This document shows positions 45,189-52,477 of a stretch of 64,000 nt of DNA, piece after piece; position 1 is the stretch's first letter; every line of letters begins with the position of its first letter. Location: contig NZ_OU745391.1 in the NCBI RefSeq assembly GCF_916618895.1, forward strand, positions 620,001 to 684,000, given 5' to 3'. The notes under the pieces were generated by a model. It did no database searches and was not told where the DNA came from. It saw only the letters and a program-made list of their open reading frames with translations. This DNA comes from Pseudoclavibacter sp. Marseille-Q3772. GTDB lineage: Bacteria; Actinomycetota; Actinomycetes; Actinomycetales; Microbacteriaceae. The position numbers and the translations under genes were made by a program.

Positions 45189-45941
45189 TTACTGTTGTCC
45201 GGCCACATCGAGTGCTTCGCGGAGCGTAAACGCACCCGAATACAGTGCCTTACCCACGATCGCACCCTCTAGGCCGAGCGGCACGAGCTCACGCAGCGCG
45301 GCGATATCGTCGAGGCTGGATACCCCGCCGGAGGCAACAACCGGGCGGTCTGTGCGTTCCATGACCTGTTTGAGCAGCTCGAGGTGGGGGCCCTTCAACG
45401 TGCCGTCCTTGGTCACATCCGTGACCACGTACCGAACGCAATTGGCTTCTTCGAGCCGTTCGAGCACCTCCCACAGGTCGCCACCTTCGTGAGTCCAACC
45501 GCGCGCTGCCAGCGTGGTGCCGCGTACGTCAAGGCCAACAGCAATGAGCTCGCCGTACTGAGCGATCACCTTGGCCGCCCACTCCGGGTTTTCCAGGGCA
45601 GCGGTGCCCAGATTGATGCGCTTCACGCCCATGTCTACGGCACGCTCGAGGGATTCATCGTCGCGAATACCGCCAGAGAGCTCGACCTGTACGCGATCAC
45701 GCAGTGAACGGATGACTTTGCGGATGACGGCGCGGTTCTCGCCTCGCCCGAAGGCTGCGTCCAGGTCGACCAGGTGAATCCACTGGGCGCCCTGCTCTTC
45801 CCAATCTGCGGCGGCGCCGACCGGGTCGCCATAGTTTGTTGCGGAGTTCGCCTCGCCCTGGACCAGTCGCACCGCCTTACCGTCGGCGATATCGATGGCA
45901 GGAAACAGCGTCAGCTCGGACGATTCGTTGAATTCACTCAC
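45189..45941 (-). CDS. hisA: Phosphoribosyl isomerase (HisA/PriA)
   Basis: Isomerises ProFAR to PRFAR in histidine synthesis. The 250-residue (beta-alpha)8 barrel has [54 protein letters not shown] and [12 protein letters not shown]. Actinobacterial homologues (PriA) often also do the TrpF reaction; whether this one does depends on a trpF elsewhere. Start is GTG 45941 with GAGGAA upstream. Confidence 0.94.
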   Translation of the reverse strand: MSEFNESSELTLFPAIDIADGKAVRLVQGEANSATNYGDPVGAAADWEEQGAQWIHLVDLDAAFGRGENRAVIRKVIRSLRDRVQVELSGGIRDDESLERAVDMGVKRINLGTAALENPEWAAKVIAQYGELIAVGLDVRGTTLAARGWTHEGGDLWEVLERLEEANCVRYVVTDVTKDGTLKGPHLELLKQVMERTDRPVVASGGVSSLDDIAALRELVPLGLEGAIVGKALYSGAFTLREALDVAGQQ

Positions 45942-46031
45942 GGTATTCCTCGGCAGTTCAGTTGGTCGCGGCTGTGCCGCTCAGGATGTGATTCGTCGGT
46001 TCGGGCCCGCGTGGCTTGCACCAACGACGCC

Positions 46032-46886
46032 CTACAGCGTACCCACCCAATTACGTAGGAGCGCAATTCCGGCGGCACCAGATTTCTCGGGGTGGAACTG
46101 TGTCGCGCTCAGTGGCCCGTTCTCGACGGCTGCGACGAACCGCTCACCGTAGGTGGCATAGGTGCAGCGCACGGGTTCGGACCCGGGAAGCACTACCGGT
46201 AGTTCGATATCAGGGACCGCATACGAGTGCACGAAGTAGAACCGTTCCTGTTCGATCCCGGCAAAGAGTCGTGTTGCCTCAGGAGCGTCTACGGTGTTCC
46301 AGCCCATATGCGGTAGTCGTGCGGCGCGCAACTGCCGCACCGTGCCTGGCCACTGCTCGAGCCCAGCGGTTCCCTGTGTGTCGGTGTCACGTTCCTCGGA
46401 CCACCAGAACTCATCAGCGTTCTTGGCGTGGATGCGCCGATCAATTACCGGGGGCTGTTCGGTGTCGTCGTCGCTATCGGTACTTGCACTGGCCAGCACT
46501 CGCTCGGCTGCGGGGTTGTGTTCGCAGACATCGGCCGCATCGGATCCTTCGATGCCACGTTCAAACATGACCTGCATCCCGACGCAGATGCCCATGACCG
46601 CACGTCCCCCGGCAAGCCGGCGCTCGATGATCTGCGGGCCGTTAGCGGCACGCAGCCCCGCCATTACTGCCGCGAACGAACCGACGCCTGGCACGAGCAG
46701 TCCATCGGCCGCCATGCACACCTGCGGATCTGCGCTCAGAGTTACCCGTGCTCCAGCTTCCTGGAGCGCTTTGAGGGCGGAATGAACATTCCCGAAACCG
46801 TAGTCGAACACGACCACATGCTTGCGCGCATCCGTGGCGGGCACTCCCACCTGCTGTTCCGCATCCGCTGACTCGTCGCGCACCAT
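46032..46886 (-). CDS. hisH: Imidazole glycerol phosphate synthase glutaminase subunit, with insertion
   Basis: Supplies ammonia to HisF. The class-I glutaminase triad is intact: Cys101 in GICVGMQVMFERG, His265 and Glu267 in QFHPEKSG. At 284 residues it exceeds the usual 200-215. About 20 residues are added at the N-terminus, and roughly 55 residues (about 116-172, rich in D, E, S and T) are inserted between MFERGIEG and EQWPGTVRQL. hisB ends 2 bp upstream. hisF is not adjacent. Confidence 0.93.
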   Translation of the reverse strand: MVRDESADAEQQVGVPATDARKHVVVFDYGFGNVHSALKALQEAGARVTLSADPQVCMAADGLLVPGVGSFAAVMAGLRAANGPQIIERRLAGGRAVMGICVGMQVMFERGIEGSDAADVCEHNPAAERVLASASTDSDDDTEQPPVIDRRIHAKNADEFWWSEERDTDTQGTAGLEQWPGTVRQLRAARLPHMGWNTVDAPEATRLFAGIEQERFYFVHSYAVPDIELPVVLPGSEPVRCTYATYGERFVAAVENGPLSATQFHPEKSGAAGIALLRNWVGTL

Positions 46887-46888
46887 CG

Positions 46889-47494
46889 TTACAGCGCGCC
46901 CTTCGTGGAGGGGATGCCGTGCACGAGCGGGTCGAGTGCCTTTGCCGCTCGGAATGCGCGCGCAAATGCTTTGAACTCAGCTTCAGCGATGTGGTGTGGG
47001 TCGCGGCCGGCGAGTACACGCATGTGCACAGTGAGCCCGGCGTGAAACGCGATTGCTTCAAAAGCGTGCCGCACCATCGAGCCGGTGAAGTGGCCGCCGA
47101 TTCGGTGCAGCGCGAAGCCTTCGGGCTCGCCGCTGTGGACGAGGAATGGCCGACCCGAAATATCGACGACGCACTGCGCCAATGCCTCATCGAGCGGAAC
47201 CAGGGCGTCGCCGTATCGCGTGATGCCGCTCTTGTCGCCCAGCGCCTCGCGGATTGCCTGGCCAAGCACGATCGCGGTGTCTTCGATGGTGTGGTGTTCA
47301 TCGATGTGCGTGTCGCCCTTGGCGGTGACCGTGAGGTCGCTCAGCGAGTGCTTCGCGAATGCGGTGAGCATGTGGTTATAGAACGGCACTCCGGTATTTA
47401 TTTCGCTGGTACCGGAACCATCGAGGTTGATCGTGAGCTCGATGCTGGATTCGCTGGTCGAGCGTTGTACGTGTGCGGTACGGGTAGCGGCCAT
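46889..47494 (-). CDS. hisB: Imidazoleglycerol-phosphate dehydratase
   Basis: Dehydrates IGP to imidazole acetol phosphate. The 201-residue monofunctional enzyme has the two metal motifs [20 protein letters not shown] and [18 protein letters not shown], plus [20 protein letters not shown] at the end of hisC serves as its ribosome-binding site. Confidence 0.97.
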   Translation of the reverse strand: MAATRTAHVQRSTSESSIELTINLDGSGTSEINTGVPFYNHMLTAFAKHSLSDLTVTAKGDTHIDEHHTIEDTAIVLGQAIREALGDKSGITRYGDALVPLDEALAQCVVDISGRPFLVHSGEPEGFALHRIGGHFTGSMVRHAFEAIAFHAGLTVHMRVLAGRDPHHIAEAEFKAFARAFRAAKALDPLVHGIPSTKGAL

Positions 47495-47496
47495 GG

Positions 47497-48618
47497 TTAC
47501 TCCTTGGATGGGGCAGGGCTATTGGGTGCGGGCGTGCGGAACTGGGGCGCAAGCTCGCGCAGTGCTTCGATAAACGCCGTGGTTTCTTCTTCGCTACCCG
47601 CACTTACTCGCAGACAACCGGGCAGGCCGTTGTTACGGATGAGGATGCCTCGGTCGTAGAGCGCCGTAAACAATCCTTCTGGATCCGATACGCCACCGAA
47701 CGTCACAAAGTTGGCGTCGGAGCGATACGGCCGAAAACCGATCCCTTCGATTTCGCTAAGGAGCCGGTCGCGTTGCACTCGGATGCGGTTGACCTGAGCG
47801 AGCATCGTATCGGCGTGTTCGAGGGCCGCGATTGCCGCTGCCTGGGTGATCGCGGACAGGTGGTAGGGCAGTCGGACGAGCCGGACCGCATCCGCCACCG
47901 CCGGGTCGGCGGCGAAGTAACCCAAGCGAGTGCCAGCAAAGGCAAATGCCTTCGACATCGTGCGCGATACCACGAGCCGTGGACGGTTCGGCAAGAGCTC
48001 GAGTGCGGATGGGACACCATCGTGACGGAACTCGGCATACGCCTCATCAACGATGACGATGCCGTTCGTTGCCTCATATACGGCCTCGATCACGTCAAGG
48101 CTCAACGGTGTACCGGTGGGGTTGTTGGGTGAACAGAGCAGCACCACATCCGGCGACTGCGCACGCACTTGCTCGGCGGCGTTTCGCGGCGATAGCTCGA
48201 AATCTGCATCTCGGGTTCCGGCGATCCAGGCGGAACCGACGGCGCTGGTGAGTAGCGGGTACATCGAATAGGTCGGTGCAAACCCCATCACCGAACGCCC
48301 AGGGCCCGCAAAGGCCTGCAATAGCTGCTGCAGTACTTCGTTAGAGCCATTTGCCGCCCAAATGTGTGCCGCTTCAAGCCTGTGGCCCAAGTACGCTGCG
48401 AGGTGTTCGCGGAGCTCAGTGAACTCGCGGTCGGGATAGCGATTCAGCCCCGGCAGCGCGAGGGCTATCCGCTGGACGATTGCGGTGGCCACCGTCTCGG
48501 GAACCGAGTAGGGATTCTCGTTGACGTTAATCGACACCGGCAGCGGCGCCTGCGGTGCGCCGTAGGGCTTCATGCCGCGCAAGTCGTCGCGAATTGGGAG
48601 ATCTTCGAACGTGGCCAT
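47497..48618 (-). CDS. hisC: Histidinol-phosphate aminotransferase
   Basis: PLP-dependent transamination in histidine synthesis. The 373-residue fold-I enzyme has [47 protein letters not shown] and the PLP-lysine region [20 protein letters not shown] 48618 (MATFEDLP) has GGGGGA before it. It is the first gene of the cluster; hisD, usually preceding hisC, is absent. Confidence 0.95.
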   Translation of the reverse strand: MATFEDLPIRDDLRGMKPYGAPQAPLPVSINVNENPYSVPETVATAIVQRIALALPGLNRYPDREFTELREHLAAYLGHRLEAAHIWAANGSNEVLQQLLQAFAGPGRSVMGFAPTYSMYPLLTSAVGSAWIAGTRDADFELSPRNAAEQVRAQSPDVVLLCSPNNPTGTPLSLDVIEAVYEATNGIVIVDEAYAEFRHDGVPSALELLPNRPRLVVSRTMSKAFAFAGTRLGYFAADPAVADAVRLVRLPYHLSAITQAAAIAALEHADTMLAQVNRIRVQRDRLLSEIEGIGFRPYRSDANFVTFGGVSDPEGLFTALYDRGILIRNNGLPGCLRVSAGSEEETTAFIEALRELAPQFRTPAPNSPAPSKE

Positions 48619-48652
48619 TCCCCCATCGTAGTTGGCCGGCGACACAGCGCTG

Positions 48653-48985
48653 CTACAGCTTCGGCAGCGCGATCTCTTGACCGGCCTGCAATGAAGCGCC
48701 GTCGAGCAGGTTCAAGCGCTGGATTTCGGCCACTACGTCGCGAACATCACGGTCGCCGGCGATCTCTTCGGCGATGCTCCAGAGCGTCTCACCCGAAAGC
48801 ACCGTGTGCGTCTCGAACGCCTCACCGCTGGTGACCGTATTGTTTGCGATCGCGTCGGGCGCCGTAACGATCGCCAGACCGCCAAGCACCGCGAGCGGGG
48901 CGAGCAGCGCGCCTGCAATGACCCGACGACCACGCACAGTCAGGCGAATGCGTGTGGGTTTGGTGGACGTTGCCGCGTTCATCAT
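48653..48985 (-). CDS. LysM-domain exported protein next to lexA
   Basis: A 110-residue protein: basic N-terminus, one hydrophobic segment (VIAGALLAPLAVLGGLAIVTA), then a LysM domain (THTVLSGETLWSIAEEIAGDRDVRDVVAEIQRLN... QAGQEIALP) that binds peptidoglycan. Divergence from lexA with SOS boxes between them mirrors the mycobacterial Rv2719c/ChiZ arrangement, an SOS-induced cell-division inhibitor. That role is inferred from context. ATG 48985 or 48982 could start it. Confidence 0.87.
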   Translation of the reverse strand: MMNAATSTKPTRIRLTVRGRRVIAGALLAPLAVLGGLAIVTAPDAIANNTVTSGEAFETHTVLSGETLWSIAEEIAGDRDVRDVVAEIQRLNLLDGASLQAGQEIALPKL

Positions 48986-49030
48986 GACTACCTTTCGTCG
49001 AAAACATCAGTGGACGTTCGAACCATTGAT

Positions 49031-49046
49031 TCGAACTTACATTCGA
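49031..49046. promoter_or_regulatory. LexA (SOS) box near the LysM gene
   Basis: TCGAACTTACATTCGA matches TCGAAC-N4-GTTCGA with one mismatch. It is embedded in a cluster of four TTCGAA palindromes (49017, 49030, 49042, 49050), 46 bp ahead of the LysM gene. Confidence 0.75.
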
Positions 49047-49092
49047 ACATTCGAAAAAGCAAACAAATCTTCCGAACAGTTTTGCGACATGC

Positions 49093-49108
49093 TCGAACAA
49101 CTGTTTGA
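49093..49108. promoter_or_regulatory. LexA (SOS) box ahead of lexA
   Basis: TCGAACAACTGTTTGA matches the same consensus with one mismatch, 107 bp upstream of the lexA GTG, consistent with autoregulation. Confidence 0.75.
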
Positions 49109-49215
49109 ACATTCACGAGATGCTCGATACTGTCGGTTCAACACATCAATCAGTCGACCATGTGCCTACGACACGATTTGTTGCACCCCTCGACTCACCA
49201 GACAGGAGCGCCGCT

Positions 49216-49854
49216 GTGACCGTTCAACGAAAGCCCCTCACCTCGGTTCAGGAACGGGTCCTCGGCTTCATCGCCGAGCACATGCAGCGCAATGGTTACG
49301 CCCCGACGATCCGCGAGATCGGCGATGCCGTTAATCTCAAGAGCTCCTCTTCGGTCGCCCATCAGCTCGCTCAGCTCGAGAAGTACGGGTACATTCGCCG
49401 TCACTCAAACCAGGCGCGCACCCTCGAACTACTGGTCGATGTGGCCATGCCCGATGAGCCCGCTGCGGTAACGCCGAGCCCAACAGCAATGGTGCCGCTG
49501 GTGGGTCGCATTGCTGCCGGTATTCCGATTACCGCCGAGCAACAGGTCGAAGAAATCTTCCCACTCCCCCGGCAGGTAGTCGGTGGCGGCGAGCTTTTCC
49601 TGCTGCGCGTGAGCGGCGACAGCATGATCGATGCGGCAATCTGCGATGGCGACTGGGTCGTCGTGCGCCAGCAAGCATCCGCCGAGAACGGCGACATCGT
49701 CGCCGCAATGCTCGACGGCGAAGCCACCGTGAAGACGTTTAAGCAGCGCGACGGTCACACCTGGCTGCTACCCCGCAACTCCGAGTTCGAGCCGATTCTC
49801 GGCGATCACGCGCAGGTACTCGGCCGCGTCGTAGCAGTGCTGCGTTCCGTGTAG
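49216..49854 (+). CDS. lexA: SOS repressor LexA
   Basis: Represses the SOS regulon until RecA-stimulated self-cleavage. The 212-residue form starts at GTG 49216 ([10 protein letters not shown]) with AGGAG upstream; longer in-frame options run into the SOS box. The winged-helix [24 protein letters not shown] is followed by cleavage site Ala101-Gly102 (RIAAGIP), nucleophile Ser136 (GDSM) and Lys173 (TVKT). It was convergent with hflX until the mobile element landed between them. Confidence 0.96.
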   Translation: MTVQRKPLTSVQERVLGFIAEHMQRNGYAPTIREIGDAVNLKSSSSVAHQLAQLEKYGYIRRHSNQARTLELLVDVAMPDEPAAVTPSPTAMVPLVGRIAAGIPITAEQQVEEIFPLPRQVVGGGELFLLRVSGDSMIDAAICDGDWVVVRQQASAENGDIVAAMLDGEATVKTFKQRDGHTWLLPRNSEFEPILGDHAQVLGRVVAVLRSV

Positions 49855-49918
49855 CGCGGCAGCCTTATTTTCCGCGTAGATCCCAACAGCACCGCATCCG
49901 TAGCCGAACCTCCCGGGC

Positions 49919-49924
49919 GCTAGT
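49919..49924. repeat. Left target-site duplication GCTAGT
   Basis: Identical to the 6 bp at 52472-52477, of the NCTAGN form reported as the IS481 target. Confidence 0.8.
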
Positions 49925-49970
49925 TGTACTGACCGGAGACGTTGATCGAGGTCTGGTGGAGACGAGCAGT

Positions 49971-49999
49971 TTGTGCAGTGATACCTGCATGATTATTGT
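49971..49999 (+). promoter_or_regulatory. Promoter of the arsR-MFS pair
   Basis: TTGTGC, a 17-bp spacer and TATTGT. The whole spacer and -10 lie within the inverted-repeat operator. Confidence 0.65.
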
Positions 50000-50013
50000 G
50001 CAGGTATCACTGC
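49975..50013. promoter_or_regulatory. Perfect 15-bp inverted-repeat operator
   Basis: GCAGTGATACCTGCA and its exact complement TGCAGGTATCACTGC are separated by 9 bp. The repeat covers the promoter, 18 bp ahead of the arsR start, so autorepression by the adjacent regulator is likely. Confidence 0.85.
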
Positions 50014-50031
50014 ATGATTGATGGAGGTTCC

Positions 50032-50358
50032 ATGTCCCCCCGCGATTACCACCACCCGGAGACTGACGAGATCACCCTGGCCAGGGTTCTGGCCGCCTTG
50101 AGCGATCCCACGCGTCTGGAGATGATTCGTCGCCTGGCCGACGGGCTCGAGCACGACAGCCTTGAGCTTGCGGACGACCTGCCCCGGTCGACGCTGACGT
50201 ACCACACTCGCATGCTGCGGGAAGCGGGGGTGACGTGGACCCGTGGGGAGGGCCGTGCGTGCCTGATCCGATTGAGGAGCGAGGATCTCGATCGGTTGTT
50301 CCCGGGCGTGCTTGCGGCTGTGGTCGCCAACGCCGACCCCAGGGAGGGACAGGCATGA
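50032..50358 (+). CDS. ArsR-type winged-helix repressor (cargo)
   Basis: A 108-residue regulator: LARVLAALSDPTRLEMIRRLADG (winged-helix entry typical of ArsR), SLELADDLPRSTLTYHTRMLREAGVTWTRGEGRACLIRLR (recognition helix and wing). The metal-binding cysteine motif of ArsR/SmtB sensors is absent, so the effector is more likely organic. ATG 50032 follows GGAGG. Its stop overlaps the MFS start (ATGA), so the two are one operon. Confidence 0.88.
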   Translation: MSPRDYHHPETDEITLARVLAALSDPTRLEMIRRLADGLEHDSLELADDLPRSTLTYHTRMLREAGVTWTRGEGRACLIRLRSEDLDRLFPGVLAAVVANADPREGQA

Positions 50359-51491
50359 TGGGGCGACTCTGGCCCTTCGTGGTTGGCAGTGTCGCGCTCG
50401 GGCTAGACGCCTATATCGTCGCTGGTCTCCTTCCTGCTATCGCCTCCTCGCTGGACGCGCGCGAAGCCACCGTCGGCCTGGGGGTAGCGGCCTTCACGGG
50501 CTCGTATGCGGTAGCGGGCCCCTTGCTGGCCGGACGTGCGGGACAGATGTCACGACAGAGCCTGATAGTGTCCCTGCTGGTCTTCACCGTGGCGAACCTC
50601 GCCACCGCGCTCTCGCCGACGGTGTCGGTGTTCCTGGGCGCCCGAGTGGTTGCCGGCGCAGCAGCGGGCGTGTACTCACCGCTGTCGTCCGCGGTCGCGG
50701 CAGAGGTCGCAGGGAAGGGCCGTCGTGGGCGGGCGTTAGCGCTCGTCCTTGCGGGCCTGGCGGTCGGCACCGTGTTCGGCGTCCCAGTAGGCCTCGCACT
50801 GGCTCAGCGCTGGGGGTGGCGAGCTGCCATCGTGCTGATCGTTGCCGTTGGCGGCGCCTCACTGGCGGGAATCGCACTGCGCGGCGGGGAGCTGCCCGCC
50901 ATCCCCGCTTCGGGTGCCGGCGACCGGATACGATCGATCGCGCGTCCCAAGAACCTGCTCACGGTGACCGTGACTCTGCTCACTGGTGTCGCCTCGCTGG
51001 GGCTCTACACCTACATGACCGTGATCTTGTCCGCGGGAACCCTTGCGGCGCACCAGACTCTGGCGATCTGGGTCTGGGGCATCGGGGGCGCGGTGGGAGC
51101 GCTGGGTATCGGCCGACTCGCGGACCGACGCAACCCGCTGCGCCTGAGCGTGATCATTCTCGTGGGCCTGATGTGCGCGCTGCTCGGCATGACGCAGGGG
51201 CAGACCGCCTGGATCGTGCTCACGAGCCTGTTCATCTGGGGAATGTGCGGGTGGGCCTCCCTCACACCCCAGCAGCACGTCCTGCTCCAGACGAATCCCA
51301 CCGACGGTGCCACGGCCGTGGCCGCGAACGCCTCCGCCAACTACCTGGGGTCCGCGCTGGGCGCCACCTTCGGCTCACTGCTGGTTGCAGCACAAGCGAC
51401 ACCCGCCGTGCTCTGCGGTTCCGCGGCAGCCGTGGCTGCACTGGCGCTGATCTGCCAGCTCATTCGACAGCGCATGAGCACCACGGAGTAG
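50355..51491 (+). CDS. MFS (DHA1-type) efflux transporter (cargo)
   Basis: A 378-residue proton-driven exporter with twelve likely membrane segments. The TM1 region GLDAYIVAGLLPAIASSL, the loop 2-3 area GPLLAGRAGQMSRQ and TM5-like motif C region GLAVGTVFGVPVGLALAQRWGWRAA fit the drug:H+ antiporter-1 group, which includes chloramphenicol-type and arabinose-like exporters. Substrate unknown. Base composition looks richer in G+C than the flanking host genes. It is co-translated with the repressor and ends where the transposase frame picks up. Confidence 0.9.
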   Translation: MMGRLWPFVVGSVALGLDAYIVAGLLPAIASSLDAREATVGLGVAAFTGSYAVAGPLLAGRAGQMSRQSLIVSLLVFTVANLATALSPTVSVFLGARVVAGAAAGVYSPLSSAVAAEVAGKGRRGRALALVLAGLAVGTVFGVPVGLALAQRWGWRAAIVLIVAVGGASLAGIALRGGELPAIPASGAGDRIRSIARPKNLLTVTVTLLTGVASLGLYTYMTVILSAGTLAAHQTLAIWVWGIGGAVGALGIGRLADRRNPLRLSVIILVGLMCALLGMTQGQTAWIVLTSLFIWGMCGWASLTPQQHVLLQTNPTDGATAVAANASANYLGSALGATFGSLLVAAQATPAVLCGSAAAVAALALICQLIRQRMSTTE

Positions 51492-52476
51492 TCGTTCATG
51501 CCAACGCTGCGCTCACTCCACGTCATCGCCTGATCGTGGCCCGACTGGTGGTCGAGGATGGGTGGCCGATCAGCGAGGTCGCCGCTCGCTTCCAGGTCTC
51601 CTGGCCCACCGTGAAGCGCTGGGCCGACCGATACCGCGCCGGCCAGTCCATGCAGGACCGCTCCTCACGACCCCACCACTCACCGAACAAAATCAGCGTC
51701 AAGACGACCCGACGCTGCATCCGCCTGCGCCTGCGACCACGAGAGGGCCCGTCCAGCTCGCCTCTCGACTCGGCATCGCACCCTCCACCGTCCACCGGAT
51801 CCTGACCGACGCCCACCTGAATCGCCTGGCCCACGTCGACCGCGCCACCGGCGAACCCATCCGCCGCTACGAGCACGACCATCCTGGCTCCATGCTCCAC
51901 GTCGACGTCTAGAAGCTCGGCAATATCCTCGACGGCGGAGGCTGACGCTACGTCGGCCGGCAGCAGGGCGACCGCAATCGAGCCGCCACCCCCGACAAGC
52001 CGCGCAGCAAGCACTCCGGTCCGCTGATGGGACGGGTCTGTGTCCACACCGTCATCGACGACCACTCCCGCGTCGCCTACGCCGAGATCCACGACGACGA
52101 AGCCGCCGCGACAGCCACCGGTGTCCTGGTGCGGGCCGTCGTGTGGTTCAACGCCCGCGGCGTCACCGTGGAACGCGTCCTGTCAGACAACGGCGCCGCC
52201 TACAGATCAAACCTGTGGCGCGACACCTGTGCAGAGCGGAATATCAAGCACAAGCGGACCCGGCCTTACAGACCCCAGACCAACGGGAAGATCGAACGCT
52301 TCCACCGCACCCTGGCCGACGGCTGGGCCTACGCACGCTGCTATACCTCCGAGGCTGCGCGCCGCGGAGAGCTCGACGGCTGGCTCCACTACTACAGCCA
52401 CCACCGCCCCCACTCCGCCTGCGGCAACCAGCCACCCTTATCACGATTTACCACCGTCCCCGGTCAGTACAGCTAG
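51491..52476 (+). pseudogene. Degenerate IS481-family transposase
   Basis: Reading in pieces gives a complete IS481 protein: HANAALTPRHRLIVARLVVEDGWPI and the HTH FQVSWPTVKRWADRYRAG in one frame, then after a one-base loss at about 51748-51750 (GGCCC) the other frame continues with GIAPSTVHRIL, HVDV, HTVIDDHSRVAYAEI, VLSDNGAAY and NGKIERFHRTLADGW. DDE residues are retained. Defects: no start codon in frame, the frameshift, a TAG at 51910 in place of a conserved Lys, and a TGA at 51943 in place of a Trp. The last codon and stop (AGC TAG) are completed by the target duplication. Confidence 0.9.
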
Positions 52477-52477
52477 T
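52472..52477. repeat. Right target-site duplication GCTAGT
   Basis: Matches 49919-49924. Read on the minus strand it is ACTAGC and contains the hflX stop TAG; on the plus strand it completes the transposase stop. Confidence 0.8.

Larger units (their letters stand above)
49925..52471 (+). mobile_element. IS481-type element carrying an arsR-MFS cargo (2547 bp)
   Basis: The ends match over 16 of 17 bp: TGTACTGACCGGAGACG at 49925 and, inverted, TGTACTGACCGGGGACG ending at 52471. They begin TGT, as IS481-family ends do, and are flanked by a perfect GCTAGT duplication. Inside are a regulator-exporter pair and a degenerate IS481 transposase. The ~50 bp between the left end and the cargo promoter look like IS sequence; the cargo appears to have replaced the first codons of the transposase. 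The unit lies between lexA and hflX, which are adjacent in relatives as far as I recall. Confidence 0.82.

Noticed and set aside
50312..51805. 497-codon open frame across the exporter and the start of the transposase
   Set aside because: It is a high-GC shadow of the MFS gene that happens to join the first frame of the broken transposase; the protein before HANAALTPR is low-complexity Arg/Gly.
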